Assembly (NCBI RefSeq): GCF_024347315.1
Contig: NZ_AP025461.1
Coordinates: 1,116,001 to 1,180,000, forward strand
Direction: 5' to 3'
Source: Vibrio atlanticus
GTDB taxonomy: Bacteria > Pseudomonadota > Gammaproteobacteria > Enterobacterales > Vibrionaceae
DNA length: 64,000 bases
The translations under genes were made by a program, and so were the position numbers. Shown here piece by piece: positions 7,464 through 15,799 of the stretch. The first letter of the stretch is position 1. Each line of letters opens with the position of its first letter. The notes beneath the pieces are model-generated. The model was not told the DNA's origin. It did no database searches and saw only the letters and a list, made by a program, of their open reading frames with translations.

Positions 7464-7510
7464 AGTCCTGATTTGTGCATACTATAGGATGCAAAAAGCA
7501 GGACTGTAAA
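7464..7510 (-). promoter_or_regulatory. Phage early promoter embedded in a 42-bp dyad operator
   Basis: On the minus strand TTTACA (7510-7505) and TATAGT (7486-7481) are separated by 18 bp, a near-consensus sigma-70 promoter facing the replication operon. A hyphenated dyad spans 7464-7505: AGTCCTG, 5 bp, TGCAT, 8 bp, ATGCA, 5 bp, CAGGACT. The dyad covers the spacer and the -10, so a bound protein would block transcription. The divergent regulator gene at 7564 is the obvious candidate, as with RstR in CTX phage. The binding partner is inferred. Confidence 0.75.
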
Positions 7511-7563
7511 GACCGCTTTTTGGGTACTGACGGTATACAATTAGAAGAAATAGAGGGATGACT

Positions 7564-7932
7564 ATGTACCAAGATAAACTATTAGATGCCTATAAAGAGG
7601 CGCAAAACTACGTACAAGATAAGCAAATAGCCCATGATTTAGGGCTAAGTCGTCAGAAGATAAGTAATATTAGACAAGGCGTGCGCTATCTAACTGAAAC
7701 GGAAGCACTTTTTATAGCTGAAAGGATTGGTTTGTCTGAAGAAGAAGTCTTAGTGTACTTAGCCGCTGACCGCAGCAAAAATCACAAGGCTCAAATGGCT
7801 TGGCAGAACATCGCAAAAAAGTTTAACGGGCTTAATATGTCAGGTGTATCAATGGCTTGTGGTAGTTTGGCGTTACTGGCGACCACCCCAGTTGATCCCA
7901 CGATTCAGTGCGTATTATGTACGTTATGTTAA
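7564..7932 (+). CDS. Phage helix-turn-helix regulator (DUF3693-like, RstR position)
   Basis: A 122-residue protein from ATG 7564 (MYQDKLLDAYKEAQNYVQDK). Residues 18-42 form a helix-turn-helix (DKQIAHDLGLSRQKISNIRQG), and residues 50-68 (FIAERIGLSEEEVLVYLAA) fit the DUF3693 family of filamentous phage regulators. A hydrophobic segment near 90-105 may be membrane-seeking. GAGGG lies 6 bases before this ATG and touches the ATG at 7558, so 7564 is preferred. It is divergent from the early operon across the dyad operator. Its last codons (CVLCTLC) lie in dif, so its C-terminus changes with integration. Confidence 0.8.
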   Translation: MYQDKLLDAYKEAQNYVQDKQIAHDLGLSRQKISNIRQGVRYLTETEALFIAERIGLSEEEVLVYLAADRSKNHKAQMAWQNIAKKFNGLNMSGVSMACGSLALLATTPVDPTIQCVLCTLC

Positions 7933-7934
7933 AT
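7907..7934 (+). other. dif: dif site (XerCD recombination site), right attachment site of the prophage
   Basis: XerC arm AGTGCGTATTA (7907-7917), 6-bp centre TGTACG (7918-7923) and XerD arm TTATGTTAAAT (7924-7934) give a 28-bp site close to the dif sequences of Vibrio chromosomes as I remember them. dif resolves chromosome dimers at the terminus and is the integration target of Vibrio inoviruses. The centre differs from both remembered V. cholerae sites (TGTATG and CGTGCG), so which chromosome it belongs to rests on gene content, which favours chromosome II. Confidence 0.9.
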
Positions 7935-7950
7935 TGTGTTTGGTGTTTAT

Positions 7951-7984
7951 AAGGCAGGTATCTTTGTGTGATGCCCTGCCTTTA
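7951..7984 (+). terminator. Hairpin just beyond dif, probable terminator
   Basis: AAGGCAGG (7951-7958) pairs with CCTGCCTT (7975-7982) around a 16-nt loop, followed by TATTTC. It would end transcription of the phage regulator, although it lies on the chromosomal side of dif and so probably served a host gene before integration. Confidence 0.55.
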
Positions 7985-8102
7985 TTTCGTATCTGTACTC
8001 TCTGAATTCTACTGTGTATTTAACCATAGTGGCTATTTACCATAAAATACCTAATAACCAGTGATAATAATCTTCGATTTTACCCCCGGCATTAGTTAGA
8101 GC

Positions 8103-8414
8103 TTAACCGCCGGCAAATTTAACTTTGTAGCCTTTCTTTTCAAGATGCGCTTTGAGCTTGTCACGAGCGTCGCCTTGAATCTCGATGTTGCCATCTTTTA
8201 CTGAGCCGCCACAACCACATACTTTTTTGAGTTCCGCAGCCATGAGTTTTAATGGTGCGTCATCTAGGTCTAAGCCTGTTACGATAGAAACGCCTTTGCC
8301 TTTACGGCCTTTGGTTTCTTTTTGGATTCGAACAATACCATCACCTTTAGGGCGCTGGACTTTCTCTTCTTCAGGTTTAATACGACCTGTTTCAGTTGAA
8401 TATACTAGGCTCAT
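8103..8414 (-). CDS. yciH: YciH-like SUI1/eIF1-family translation factor
   Basis: A 103-residue protein with the SUI1 fold. A basic N-terminus is followed by VRIQKETKGRKGKGVSIVTG and the conserved VCGCGGSVKDGNIEIQGD region (about 65-82), ending in a Lys-rich strand (HLEKKGYKVKFAGG). Bacterial YciH resembles eukaryotic eIF1 and is thought to act on start-codon selection under stress. It lies directly beside dif, and the next gene (8419) is 5 bases upstream on the same strand, probably as an operon. Confidence 0.9.
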   Translation of the reverse strand: MSLVYSTETGRIKPEEEKVQRPKGDGIVRIQKETKGRKGKGVSIVTGLDLDDAPLKLMAAELKKVCGCGGSVKDGNIEIQGDARDKLKAHLEKKGYKVKFAGG

Positions 8415-8418
8415 AATT

Positions 8419-8796
8419 TTACTTCTTTTGCTGTGCTGCTTTTTGTTTTGCGAGTAAGAAAGCCTCTATATGACGCTGGATTGCAATCTTGCCACCTTTA
8501 ATTAGGCGCCCGTTAAACATGCAATACCAAGCGTTAGGCTCACCGCTATCATTTTTAATTTGGTAACCATGGAAGTTTTCAGCTAAGCCACCACCAGACG
8601 CTCTTGACTTGTTTAACGCTGTGAATTCTTTCGGGTCAATAAGGGTCGCAGTATCAATCCACCAATCAATACTCTTTTTCACAGCAGGTAAATTGCCTTG
8701 AATAATGTTGTTTTTTAGCTTGGCACGCCAAACGGTGTTGTTTGCATCCGCTGATTGTAGAGGAACGCCTCGGTAAACTGAATTTGCCATATCCAT
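8419..8796 (-). CDS. DUF3319-like conserved protein
   Basis: A 125-residue soluble protein with a YRGVPL motif near the N-terminus, a central region with WWIDTATLIDP and a C-terminal part with WYCMFNGRLIKGGKI, ending in a Lys/Gln-rich helix. The pattern fits the DUF3319 family found in vibrios; no function is known. It precedes yciH by 5 bases on the same strand. Met3 is an alternative start. It is divergent from the tyrosine recombinase, with a 10-bp palindrome (AAGTATACTT, 8830-8839) in the 46-bp gap. Confidence 0.65.
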   Translation of the reverse strand: MDMANSVYRGVPLQSADANNTVWRAKLKNNIIQGNLPAVKKSIDWWIDTATLIDPKEFTALNKSRASGGGLAENFHGYQIKNDSGEPNAWYCMFNGRLIKGGKIAIQRHIEAFLLAKQKAAQQKK

Positions 8797-8842
8797 TGAT
8801 CATCGTTTTGTTTTCATTACGTTAATCATAAGTATACTTCTA

Positions 8843-9859
8843 ATGATATCAAGCATAATATGGCAAAAACACCTGTTGAGGTACGGTAATTTGAGAAAAA
8901 AAGTCCCTATTTTATCGGACTCTGTGATAATTAATTCATTTGTTGAAAAATTAAACAGCCACGCGACAATTGAAATTATAGATGAGTTAACAGGATATCA
9001 GTACTCTCGAAACTCCTTGTTGGGTATCTACAGTGATTGGAATCGCTACCATGTATTCTGTACTAAAAATCGTATCAACACACTTCCAGCATCCATCACT
9101 GCTGTTCGGCGTTTTCTTGAGACTGAATCCAGTGAAAGAAAATTCGCGTCTTTGAAACGTTACACTGCAACACTTAGCTTGTTGCATACTGTGTTGAGCT
9201 TTGCTAACCCAATCAAGCATAGGCAAGTTCGTTTTACCCTGCTCCACTTGCAATCTCGAATGGCTGGCGACGCTAAACAAACCAATGCCATGACGTCTGC
9301 ACACCTCACGGAGTTAAACACGTTACTTTCTCATGAGAAATCGAGCTTAAAAGAGATCAGAGATATCGCGATTTATAATGTGATGTTCGAGTGTGCTTTA
9401 AAGCGATCTGAACTAAAGGCGTTGTCGATGGATAATGTGGAGAGCGTTGAGAATGAGTACCAGATTACAATAAAAAATTCAGTGTATAGGCTATCGCGAG
9501 TAGCAAGTGCCGCACTTGAGCGTTGGTTTTCGTTTACTGGAACACAAGACGAGTTGCCTGTATTTCGTGCGATAGATAAACATGAAAATATCAGTCTGCA
9601 ACCTTTAGATGATTCGTCGATCTACAGAATATTGAGAAGAGCAAGTGACTTACTTCAATTGGCTGACAACCACCATTTCTCCGGGAACTCTATTCGTGTA
9701 GGTGCCGCACAAGAACTATCGAAACAAGGCCTTAAGGTGAGAGAAATTCAAGATTTTGGTCGTTGGCTCAGCCCTGCAATGCCTGCGCAATATGTGGGTT
9801 ATTCGGGTACCTCTGAGAGTGAGAAGATGAAGTTTAAAGCACTAATTCCTTGGCAATGA
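8843..9859 (+). CDS. Tyrosine recombinase (phage-integrase family) beside dif
   Basis: A 338-residue protein with an N-terminal SAM-like core-binding region (about 30-140) and a catalytic domain. Candidate catalytic residues are R188 (KRSEL), R285 (NSIRVGA) with Asn282 where His is usual, W308 (FGRW) in the His/Trp position, and the nucleophile Y317 or Y320 (AQYVGY). It belongs to the single integrases often carried by mobile DNA, distinct from XerC and XerD. The ATG at 8843 has no clear ribosome site. A TTG at 8891 has GAGG 9 bases upstream and is a real alternative. It is convergent with ddlA across a strong terminator. Confidence 0.85.
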   Translation: MISSIIWQKHLLRYGNLRKKVPILSDSVIINSFVEKLNSHATIEIIDELTGYQYSRNSLLGIYSDWNRYHVFCTKNRINTLPASITAVRRFLETESSERKFASLKRYTATLSLLHTVLSFANPIKHRQVRFTLLHLQSRMAGDAKQTNAMTSAHLTELNTLLSHEKSSLKEIRDIAIYNVMFECALKRSELKALSMDNVESVENEYQITIKNSVYRLSRVASAALERWFSFTGTQDELPVFRAIDKHENISLQPLDDSSIYRILRRASDLLQLADNHHFSGNSIRVGAAQELSKQGLKVREIQDFGRWLSPAMPAQYVGYSGTSESEKMKFKALIPWQ

Positions 9860-9974
9860 GCTGATGGCTTTGTTAAGAGGCGGCTTGTTTATCTACGGTT
9901 TTTTTATAGGCAGATTGTTAATAAACTGCTTAGTCAATCAACTGACTTTAAAAACCAAAAGCTTCCGACTTGAA

Positions 9975-10017
9975 AACAAATAGCGCCTTGGCAGGTAATC
10001 TCAAGGCGCTATTTGTT
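9975..10017. terminator. Bidirectional terminator, 16-bp perfect stem
   Basis: AACAAATAGCGCCTTG (9975-9990) pairs perfectly with 10002-10017 around an 11-nt loop. It lies between the convergent recombinase and ddlA genes and can serve both. Confidence 0.85.
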
Positions 10018-10059
10018 ATCTAATGAGTTATATAAAACGGCTAAGATATTTTGGGTGAA

Positions 10060-11055
10060 CTAAGAAATGCTTGTTCTCACGCAGTTCTCTAAGAACTGGC
10101 GGAATTTGTGGCCGTCATGTTCAACCATTTTTGGGAACATGGAAATTGGCGTCATACCTGGGAAGGTATTCACCTCGTTCAGGTAGATCTCATTGTCTTG
10201 TGTTAAGAAGAAATCGATACGAGACAAGTGACGAAGCTTCATCTGCGTGAATACCTTGCGGGCGCTGTCTGCAATCAATTCACGCTGTTCATCGGTTAAG
10301 TTAGTTGCTTCAACTTCAGTAATTGAGTGGCTGTCTGCACTGTACTTCTCTTCGTAAGAGTAAAATGCGCCATTAGGTGCAATCACCTCGCCTGGCTTGC
10401 TTATCTGTAGCTCGCCATCGATTTCATAAGCGGCAACTTCTAGCTCTCTTGGCACCACGGATTTCTCAATAAGCACTTGATCAGAGAAGGTAAATGCCTT
10501 GTTGATTGCTCCGCTTAATTCTTCTGCTTGATTGACTTGGTAACAGCCAACGGAAGATCCCTGACGAGCCGCTTTGACGAACACTTTCCCCCAACTTTCA
10601 AAGGCTTGTGTCGCCTGTGCATGAGCTAGTTCAGTGTTGTCGGATAAGAACAGATAAGGCGTATTTGGGATACCCAGAGCGTCGTACCAAAGTTTTGATG
10701 TGATTTTATTGAAGCTGTTGTTGCTTGCTTCAGAACCACAACCTAGGTACGGAATCTTAGCCATTTCAAACAGTGATTGAATGTCACCTGTTTCGCCCGG
10801 GAAACCATGAATACATGGAACAATGAAATCGACTTTTGATTCTAAGTTGTCGCCACGTAAGGTTTGATCGTTAATATCAAGATAAACCAACTCACCTGAA
10901 TCAAGACACCAGCCTTCGTTTTTAATTTCAACTCTCACAACGTTAAAATCTGCAACGCTATTAAGTTGTTCAAAAAGGTAATTGGCTGAAACGATCGACA
11001 CTTCATGCTCTGAAGATCCACCGCCGCAAAGTAGAAGGATGTTTGTGGTGTTCAT
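10060..11055 (-). CDS. ddlA: D-alanine--D-alanine ligase
   Basis: This ATP-grasp enzyme joins two D-Ala for peptidoglycan precursor synthesis in the cytoplasm. The N-terminal GGGSSEHEVS (11-20) is the first substrate-binding motif. KAARQGSSVGCYQV is the ATP-grasp loop region, and the C-terminal EVNTFPGMTPISMFP carries the metal and D-Ala2 binding residues. The 331-residue length fits the family. It stands alone rather than in the mur/fts cluster, as for the DdlA type; a divisome-cluster DdlB may exist elsewhere. The promoter is not obvious in the 180-bp upstream gap. Confidence 0.95.
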   Translation of the reverse strand: MNTTNILLLCGGGSSEHEVSIVSANYLFEQLNSVADFNVVRVEIKNEGWCLDSGELVYLDINDQTLRGDNLESKVDFIVPCIHGFPGETGDIQSLFEMAKIPYLGCGSEASNNSFNKITSKLWYDALGIPNTPYLFLSDNTELAHAQATQAFESWGKVFVKAARQGSSVGCYQVNQAEELSGAINKAFTFSDQVLIEKSVVPRELEVAAYEIDGELQISKPGEVIAPNGAFYSYEEKYSADSHSITEVEATNLTDEQRELIADSARKVFTQMKLRHLSRIDFFLTQDNEIYLNEVNTFPGMTPISMFPKMVEHDGHKFRQFLENCVRTSIS

Positions 11056-11196
11056 GGGTAAATTCGGTCCTTGAAACTAGGAATACTGACTTCAATGATA
11101 AACAAAAGTCGAAATAGGTACAGTGTTTTGAATGCTAAAATCGTCATCTAAGGAGTGAGCGATTAACTATTAAACAAAACTAACCGTCATAAAACA

Positions 11197-11222
11197 AAAG
11201 AAGGAGCATTTGCTCCTTCTTT
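11197..11222. terminator. Intrinsic terminator after the SPOR lipoprotein gene
   Basis: AAAGAAGGAGCA (11197-11208) and TGCTCCTTCTTT (11211-11222) form a 12-bp stem with a 2-nt centre (in practice a 4-nt loop). On the minus strand it is followed by TTTTGTTTTA, so it ends transcription of the gene at 11235. Confidence 0.85.
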
Positions 11223-11234
11223 ATGATTTAAAAC

Positions 11235-11798
11235 TTAGTTTAACTTGTTAAGCGTTGGGTATTCAGAGTTCTTGATATCATCAATGCTCTTAACGAATGG
11301 CTTTAAGTTTTGAAAACTGCTCGGCAAAGATGAAATCGCCTTTTTAGCGTCTAAGCGTGTCGCGTAGTCACCGTAAAGTACAGTGAACCACTTCGTGCCG
11401 TTAACCATTTTGTAGTTTTCCCAAATTGGCTGGGAAGTTGTTGGTAGCATTTTTACAAAAGAATCGACTTTGGCTTGGCTGCCAACAGCAACAACTTGAA
11501 CTGTGTAACCAAAGCGTTGGTTCATGTCTTGTTGCTTCTTGGTTGGAGCTGTAATTGTTGCAACCGGCTTAGCTCTAGTCGTGTGAGTGATTTTTTGTTC
11601 TACAGGTGTGGTTCTGACAACGTTGACCACGTTCTCTTCAACAACGGCAGTCTGCTCAGATTGAGATACAACTGGAGCTTCAACTTTAGCCGTTTTGAAC
11701 TCTTCTTGATAGCTATCTGACGTTACATTGGTAACGTAGTTGTCAGATACACATGCAGCCAAGAGCAGTGGCAAAGTCACAATTGCAAGTTTTTTCAT
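11235..11798 (-). CDS. SPOR-domain lipoprotein
   Basis: A 187-residue protein. Residues 1-16 are a lipoprotein signal (LPLLLAAC) with Cys16 as the lipidation site. A Thr/Val-rich linker follows, then a C-terminal SPOR domain (about 105-180, starting RFGYTVQVVAVGSQAKVDSF). SPOR domains bind denuded glycan strands at the division septum, so a cell-wall or division-site role at the outer membrane is inferred. It is a single-gene unit with its own terminator. Confidence 0.85.
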   Translation of the reverse strand: MKKLAIVTLPLLLAACVSDNYVTNVTSDSYQEEFKTAKVEAPVVSQSEQTAVVEENVVNVVRTTPVEQKITHTTRAKPVATITAPTKKQQDMNQRFGYTVQVVAVGSQAKVDSFVKMLPTTSQPIWENYKMVNGTKWFTVLYGDYATRLDAKKAISSLPSSFQNLKPFVKSIDDIKNSEYPTLNKLN

Positions 11799-12014
11799 GG
11801 AAAGCTCTATATCCTTAATAATAATTACTATAAATCATGCCGATACGTCGGTTTAGAATCAAGTTAACTTTGAGATTATACACCATTAGTGGGTGACCTA
11901 TTTCACAAACTTTATGCAGTGTCTGCTTATTCATCTTAATTCGGTGAATTTGCCATCAACCCGTGAATGAAAAGTAAGTTACGATGAACTTACGTGCATT
12001 GCTAGGATATGTCT

Positions 12015-14696
12015 ATGAATCATCTTGATCCCCTACTTAAACCCCGTTCAATCGCTGTTGTTGGTGCATCTCAACGAGAAACGCGTGCAGGATATATCGT
12101 CATGAACAATCTGTTGCACGGGGATTTTAAAGGTGCGGTGATGCCGGTAACACCAAAATACGATTCTGTCGCAGGCGTCCTCTCTTACAAAAACATCTTG
12201 TCGCTACCTATCGTGCCTGACCTTGCTATTTTGTGCACTAATGCGACACGCAATGTGGCTATTTTTGAAGAGTTGGCCGAGAAAGGCATCGCTTCCGTCA
12301 TTGTGCTCTCCTCCGACATGCAACAGCAAAGTGATAGCGGCGAAACGTTTGATGAGAGATGTATTGCAATAGCCAAAGCAAACAATATTCGGGTACTTGG
12401 TTCCAATAGCTTGGGAGTTATTGTCCCGTGGTTAAATTTGAATGCCTCTTTTTCTCCGGTGACAGCGCTGCCAGGTAAAATAGCCTTTGTTTCTCAATCC
12501 GCTGCAGTGTGTACAACGATTCTAGATTGGGCGAACGATAAAGAGATCGGCTTCTCGGCGTTTATCTCGATAGGTAATGGCAGTGACATAGAATTCTCAG
12601 AGCTGTTGGATTATCTGAGTACCGACTCTCACACCGAAGCAATATTGCTTTATGTTGATAGTATTAAAGATGCGAGGCGCTTTATCTCTGCTGCGCGTGC
12701 TGCGTCACGTAATAGACGAATTCTAGTGTTAAAAGGCGGACGAACCGCTAAAGGCCGGGCGGCGGCAATGCTACATACTGGCGGTGCCGATACGTTAGAT
12801 ATTATCTATGACTCAGCGATCCGACGCAGCGGCATGTTGCGAGTTAAGAACTTACACGAACTGTTTGCAGCGGTAGAGACTCTGACTCATTCAGTGCCAT
12901 TACGTGGAGAGCGCTTGGCTATTGTGACCAACGGCGGCGGCCCTGCGATCATGGCGGTGGATACCCTTTTTGACCGTGGTGGTAAGCTTGCCGAGTTTTC
13001 TGAAGATACGCTAGAGAAACTCAATAAGGTTTTACCATTGAGTTGGTCTCACAGTAATCCAATCGATATTGTTGGCGACGCCGGTGAGCAACGCTATATC
13101 GATACGATAAACATCTTGCTAGATGGTGATGAAGCGGATGCGATTCTTATCATGCACAGCCCTTCTGCGATCGCACATTCAGCTAAAACCGCTGAGCGAA
13201 TTATTGAAGCCATTAAAAAGCATCCTCGCCACAAGCGATTTAACATTCTAACGAATTGGTCTGGCGAGCTAACAGCAAAGCCAGCACGAAAGTTGTTTAC
13301 CGAAGCAGGGTTCCCAACCTATCGAACACCTGAAAGCTCAGTGGTCGCATTCATGCACTTGGTCGAGTACAGGCGTAACCAGCGTCAGTTAATGGAAACG
13401 CCAACCACGGCAGAAAAAGTCCATATTGAAGATCTAGCAGATGCAAAAAATTGGATAGAACGACAACTACTGGATAAAGATACAGTTAGCCTTGATACAC
13501 ATCAAAATAGCCAATTTTTCAAGCACTTCAACCTAGATGTATTACCAACTTGGATTGCTTCTGACCCAAGTGAAGCGGTACATATTGCCGAAACGATTGG
13601 TTACCCAGTCGCAGTTAAACTACGTTCGCCAGACATTGCACACAAGTCGGACGTGCAAGGAGTCATGCTTAATTTAAGAAACAGCAATGAAGTCGCCAAT
13701 GCGGCTCAGGCGATTCTCGATCGCTCTCAACTGTCGTTCCCTACTGCGCATATTCATGGCTTGTTAATTCAAGGAATGGCCAAACTCGCCGGCGGGCAGG
13801 AGCTACGTGTAAAAGTCACAACGGACGAAACCTTTGGTCCTATCATTTTACTTGGTCAAGGAGGTTCTGAATGGGATGAATCCATTGACGCCGCTGCAGC
13901 CTTTCCACCTCTCAATATGACACTGGCGCGTTACTTGATCATTCGGGCGATAAAAAGTGGCAAGATTCGTCTGCAAAAACTACCTAACCCGATTGATATT
14001 GAAGGTCTCTCTGAATTGTTGGTGCGTATATCTCAGATGGTAGTGGATTGCCCTGAAATACATGATTTGGATATCCACCCAGTACTGGCCAATGGTGACA
14101 AGTTCACGATTTTAGATGCCGATATCATCTTGAAAGCATATCAAGGCGATCCTCAAGAACGTCTTGCGATTCGCCCTTATCCAGTCGAATTGGAAGAGAG
14201 TATCGTACTTAAGGACGGCACTGAGGTGTTGTTACGCCCGATCCTTCCTGAAGACGAGCCGCTTCATGCTGATTTTATTCATCGTGTATCCAAAGAAGAC
14301 CTTTACAAGCGTTTCTTTAGTGATGTGGGTGAATTCAATCATGAGGCGTTGGCTAACTTTACTCAGATTGACTTTGATAGAGAAATTGCATTTGTGGTCG
14401 TTCGAAAGGAACAAGGCGTACCCGCGATTATTGGCGTATCGAGAGCGTTGATTAACCCAGAGAACACCGATGCAGAGTTCGCTATTCTGATACGTTCCGA
14501 TCTGAAAGGCGTCGGATTAGGCCGCATTTTGATGACTAAGGTTATTGACTACTGTCGTACAAAGCAGACCAAGCAGATGTCGGGCATGACGATGCCGACC
14601 AACCGAGGGATGCTGACACTAGCCCAGAAGCTGGGCTTTGAGCTAGATATCAGTTTTGAAGACGGTACTGCAGATATGGTGTTGCCGTTACTTTAA
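12015..14696 (+). CDS. patZ: PatZ-type protein lysine acetyltransferase (NDP-forming acyl-CoA synthetase-like plus GNAT)
   Basis: Using the second ATG (12015) gives 893 residues. Residues 1 to about 460 are an NDP-forming acyl-CoA synthetase-like CoA-binding region (LKPRSIAVVGASQ near the start). A central ATP-grasp region follows (about 480-700; GYPVAVKLRSPDIAHKSDVQ). The last 150 residues are a GNAT acetyltransferase (LKGVGLGRILMTKVIDYC is the acetyl-CoA loop). This is the YfiQ/PatZ architecture, which acetylates lysines of metabolic enzymes such as acetyl-CoA synthetase. AGGA is 7 bases before 12015 but only 1 base before the ATG at 12009. Its end overlaps the convergent LysR gene by 9 bases. 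Confidence 0.92.
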   Translation: MNHLDPLLKPRSIAVVGASQRETRAGYIVMNNLLHGDFKGAVMPVTPKYDSVAGVLSYKNILSLPIVPDLAILCTNATRNVAIFEELAEKGIASVIVLSSDMQQQSDSGETFDERCIAIAKANNIRVLGSNSLGVIVPWLNLNASFSPVTALPGKIAFVSQSAAVCTTILDWANDKEIGFSAFISIGNGSDIEFSELLDYLSTDSHTEAILLYVDSIKDARRFISAARAASRNRRILVLKGGRTAKGRAAAMLHTGGADTLDIIYDSAIRRSGMLRVKNLHELFAAVETLTHSVPLRGERLAIVTNGGGPAIMAVDTLFDRGGKLAEFSEDTLEKLNKVLPLSWSHSNPIDIVGDAGEQRYIDTINILLDGDEADAILIMHSPSAIAHSAKTAERIIEAIKKHPRHKRFNILTNWSGELTAKPARKLFTEAGFPTYRTPESSVVAFMHLVEYRRNQRQLMETPTTAEKVHIEDLADAKNWIERQLLDKDTVSLDTHQNSQFFKHFNLDVLPTWIASDPSEAVHIAETIGYPVAVKLRSPDIAHKSDVQGVMLNLRNSNEVANAAQAILDRSQLSFPTAHIHGLLIQGMAKLAGGQELRVKVTTDETFGPIILLGQGGSEWDESIDAAAAFPPLNMTLARYLIIRAIKSGKIRLQKLPNPIDIEGLSELLVRISQMVVDCPEIHDLDIHPVLANGDKFTILDADIILKAYQGDPQERLAIRPYPVELEESIVLKDGTEVLLRPILPEDEPLHADFIHRVSKEDLYKRFFSDVGEFNHEALANFTQIDFDREIAFVVVRKEQGVPAIIGVSRALINPENTDAEFAILIRSDLKGVGLGRILMTKVIDYCRTKQTKQMSGMTMPTNRGMLTLAQKLGFELDISFEDGTADMVLPLL

Positions 14697-15575
14697 CGCC
14701 CATGTTTTTTTTAGGTGTTGAATACACCAAGACTTGGCGTCGCCCATCTTGTTACGTCGCCAAGCCATTACGATGTCGATAGGCTGTGGTTCAGTACCCG
14801 AAATCTGCTGTAGAACGCCAGATTCAATCAAAGGTTTGGCAACACTATTCGGTAAGGTGCCGATCCCTAACCCTGCAGTTAGAGCCTCTACCTTGGCTGG
14901 GAAGCTTGTCACGGTCAAACGTGGCTGCTTTTCTAGAATATTGATGCTTAATGCTGGTTGGTCACGCGCTGTATCTGCAATTGCGATAACCCTGTAACTT
15001 TCCCTCGCTTTTTGGTCGAAATCACCAGATCGCTTATGAACGTAGTGGTTTGATGCTGCAACCCATACCATTTCCATCTTACCGATAATGTCACTTTTCA
15101 TATCGTTTGGTATGGTGTCAACCTTTGGGCACACCAATAAATCAGCTCGGCCGTCTGAAAGTGATTCCCAACATCCAGCTAGAATCTCTTCTTGTAATCG
15201 AACCCTAGTTTTACTTATTTTTCCGAGTTCATCGACCAATGGGAAGAAATTAGCAATCGGAATAATGCCATCAAAGGCAATCGTTAAATCCAACTCCCAG
15301 CCATTAGCGAGAATACTCGCGTCATTAACGAGCTGTTCAGTGGCACCAAGAATGATCCTTCCTTGCTCTAATATTAACTGCCCCGCTTCCGTGAAATTTG
15401 CACGGTGGCCTGAGCGATCAAAAATCATAATATCTAAGTCTTGTTCTAGCTTCTGGATTTGATAACTCAATGAAGAAGGTGCTCGGTCCATTTCGTTAGC
15501 CGCTGCCGCGAAGCTTCCACGACGATCAATGGCATCTAATATGTGTAAGGCTTCAAGTGTTATTGGGCTATGCAT
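14688..15575 (-). CDS. LysR-family transcriptional regulator (YhaJ-like)
   Basis: A 295-residue regulator. The N-terminal winged helix-turn-helix covers about 6-65 (FAAAANEMDRAPSSLSYQIQ is the HTH core), followed by the periplasmic-binding-like effector domain. It resembles the YhaJ group. It is convergent with patZ and divergent from the heme receptor gene at 15800, with a 224-bp gap that contains a Fur-box-like site. No target can be stated from sequence; auto-regulation or control of the divergent gene is possible. Confidence 0.9.
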   Translation of the reverse strand: MHSPITLEALHILDAIDRRGSFAAAANEMDRAPSSLSYQIQKLEQDLDIMIFDRSGHRANFTEAGQLILEQGRIILGATEQLVNDASILANGWELDLTIAFDGIIPIANFFPLVDELGKISKTRVRLQEEILAGCWESLSDGRADLLVCPKVDTIPNDMKSDIIGKMEMVWVAASNHYVHKRSGDFDQKARESYRVIAIADTARDQPALSINILEKQPRLTVTSFPAKVEALTAGLGIGTLPNSVAKPLIESGVLQQISGTEPQPIDIVMAWRRNKMGDAKSWCIQHLKKTWALK

Positions 15576-15720
15576 AACTTTCCTACTTTGTAAGTGAGAT
15601 CTGAATCACAAAAAGAGAAGCATTCACGCAGTGAATGGAACTGAAAAACTCTTTTTAATACATGTGTTTAATGACGCTAATTATTAATTAGTTGATAATA
15701 TTGAAAATTATTTAAATGCA

Positions 15721-15739
15721 AATAATAGTAATTATCATT
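15721..15739 (+). promoter_or_regulatory. Fur box-like operator upstream of the heme receptor
   Basis: AATAATAGTAATTATCATT matches 13 of 19 positions of the classical Fur consensus. It lies 61 bp before the start of the TonB-dependent heme receptor gene, in an AT-rich promoter region. Iron-repressed expression of that gene is inferred. Confidence 0.7.
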
Positions 15740-15799
15740 TAGATCCAATATCATCTTTCGCAAATCAAGATGATATTATGGAACTAAGGTAACTATCAG

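Larger units (their letters stand above)
1..7934 (-). mobile_element. Filamentous phage (inovirus) prophage integrated at dif, left end not resolved
   Basis: The gene order, read leftwards, is that of Vibrio filamentous phages: small early genes, replication initiator, ssDNA-binding protein, small membrane proteins, major coat protein, adsorption protein, pVI-like protein and Zot/pI ATPase, with a divergent repressor-like gene. The right end is the dif site at 7907-7934. No second dif in the same orientation was found between 1 and 1200, so the left junction is either outside the window or degenerate; an inverted dif-like site lies at 299-329. There is no phage integrase and no secretin gene, so integration by host XerCD and exit through a host secretin are inferred. 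The element is at least 7.9 kb if all of the left flank belongs to it. Confidence 0.9.

Noticed and set aside
15590..15620. CRP site-like GTGA...TCAC upstream of the LysR gene
   Set aside because: The half-sites are 8 bp apart rather than 6, so it does not fit the CRP consensus.
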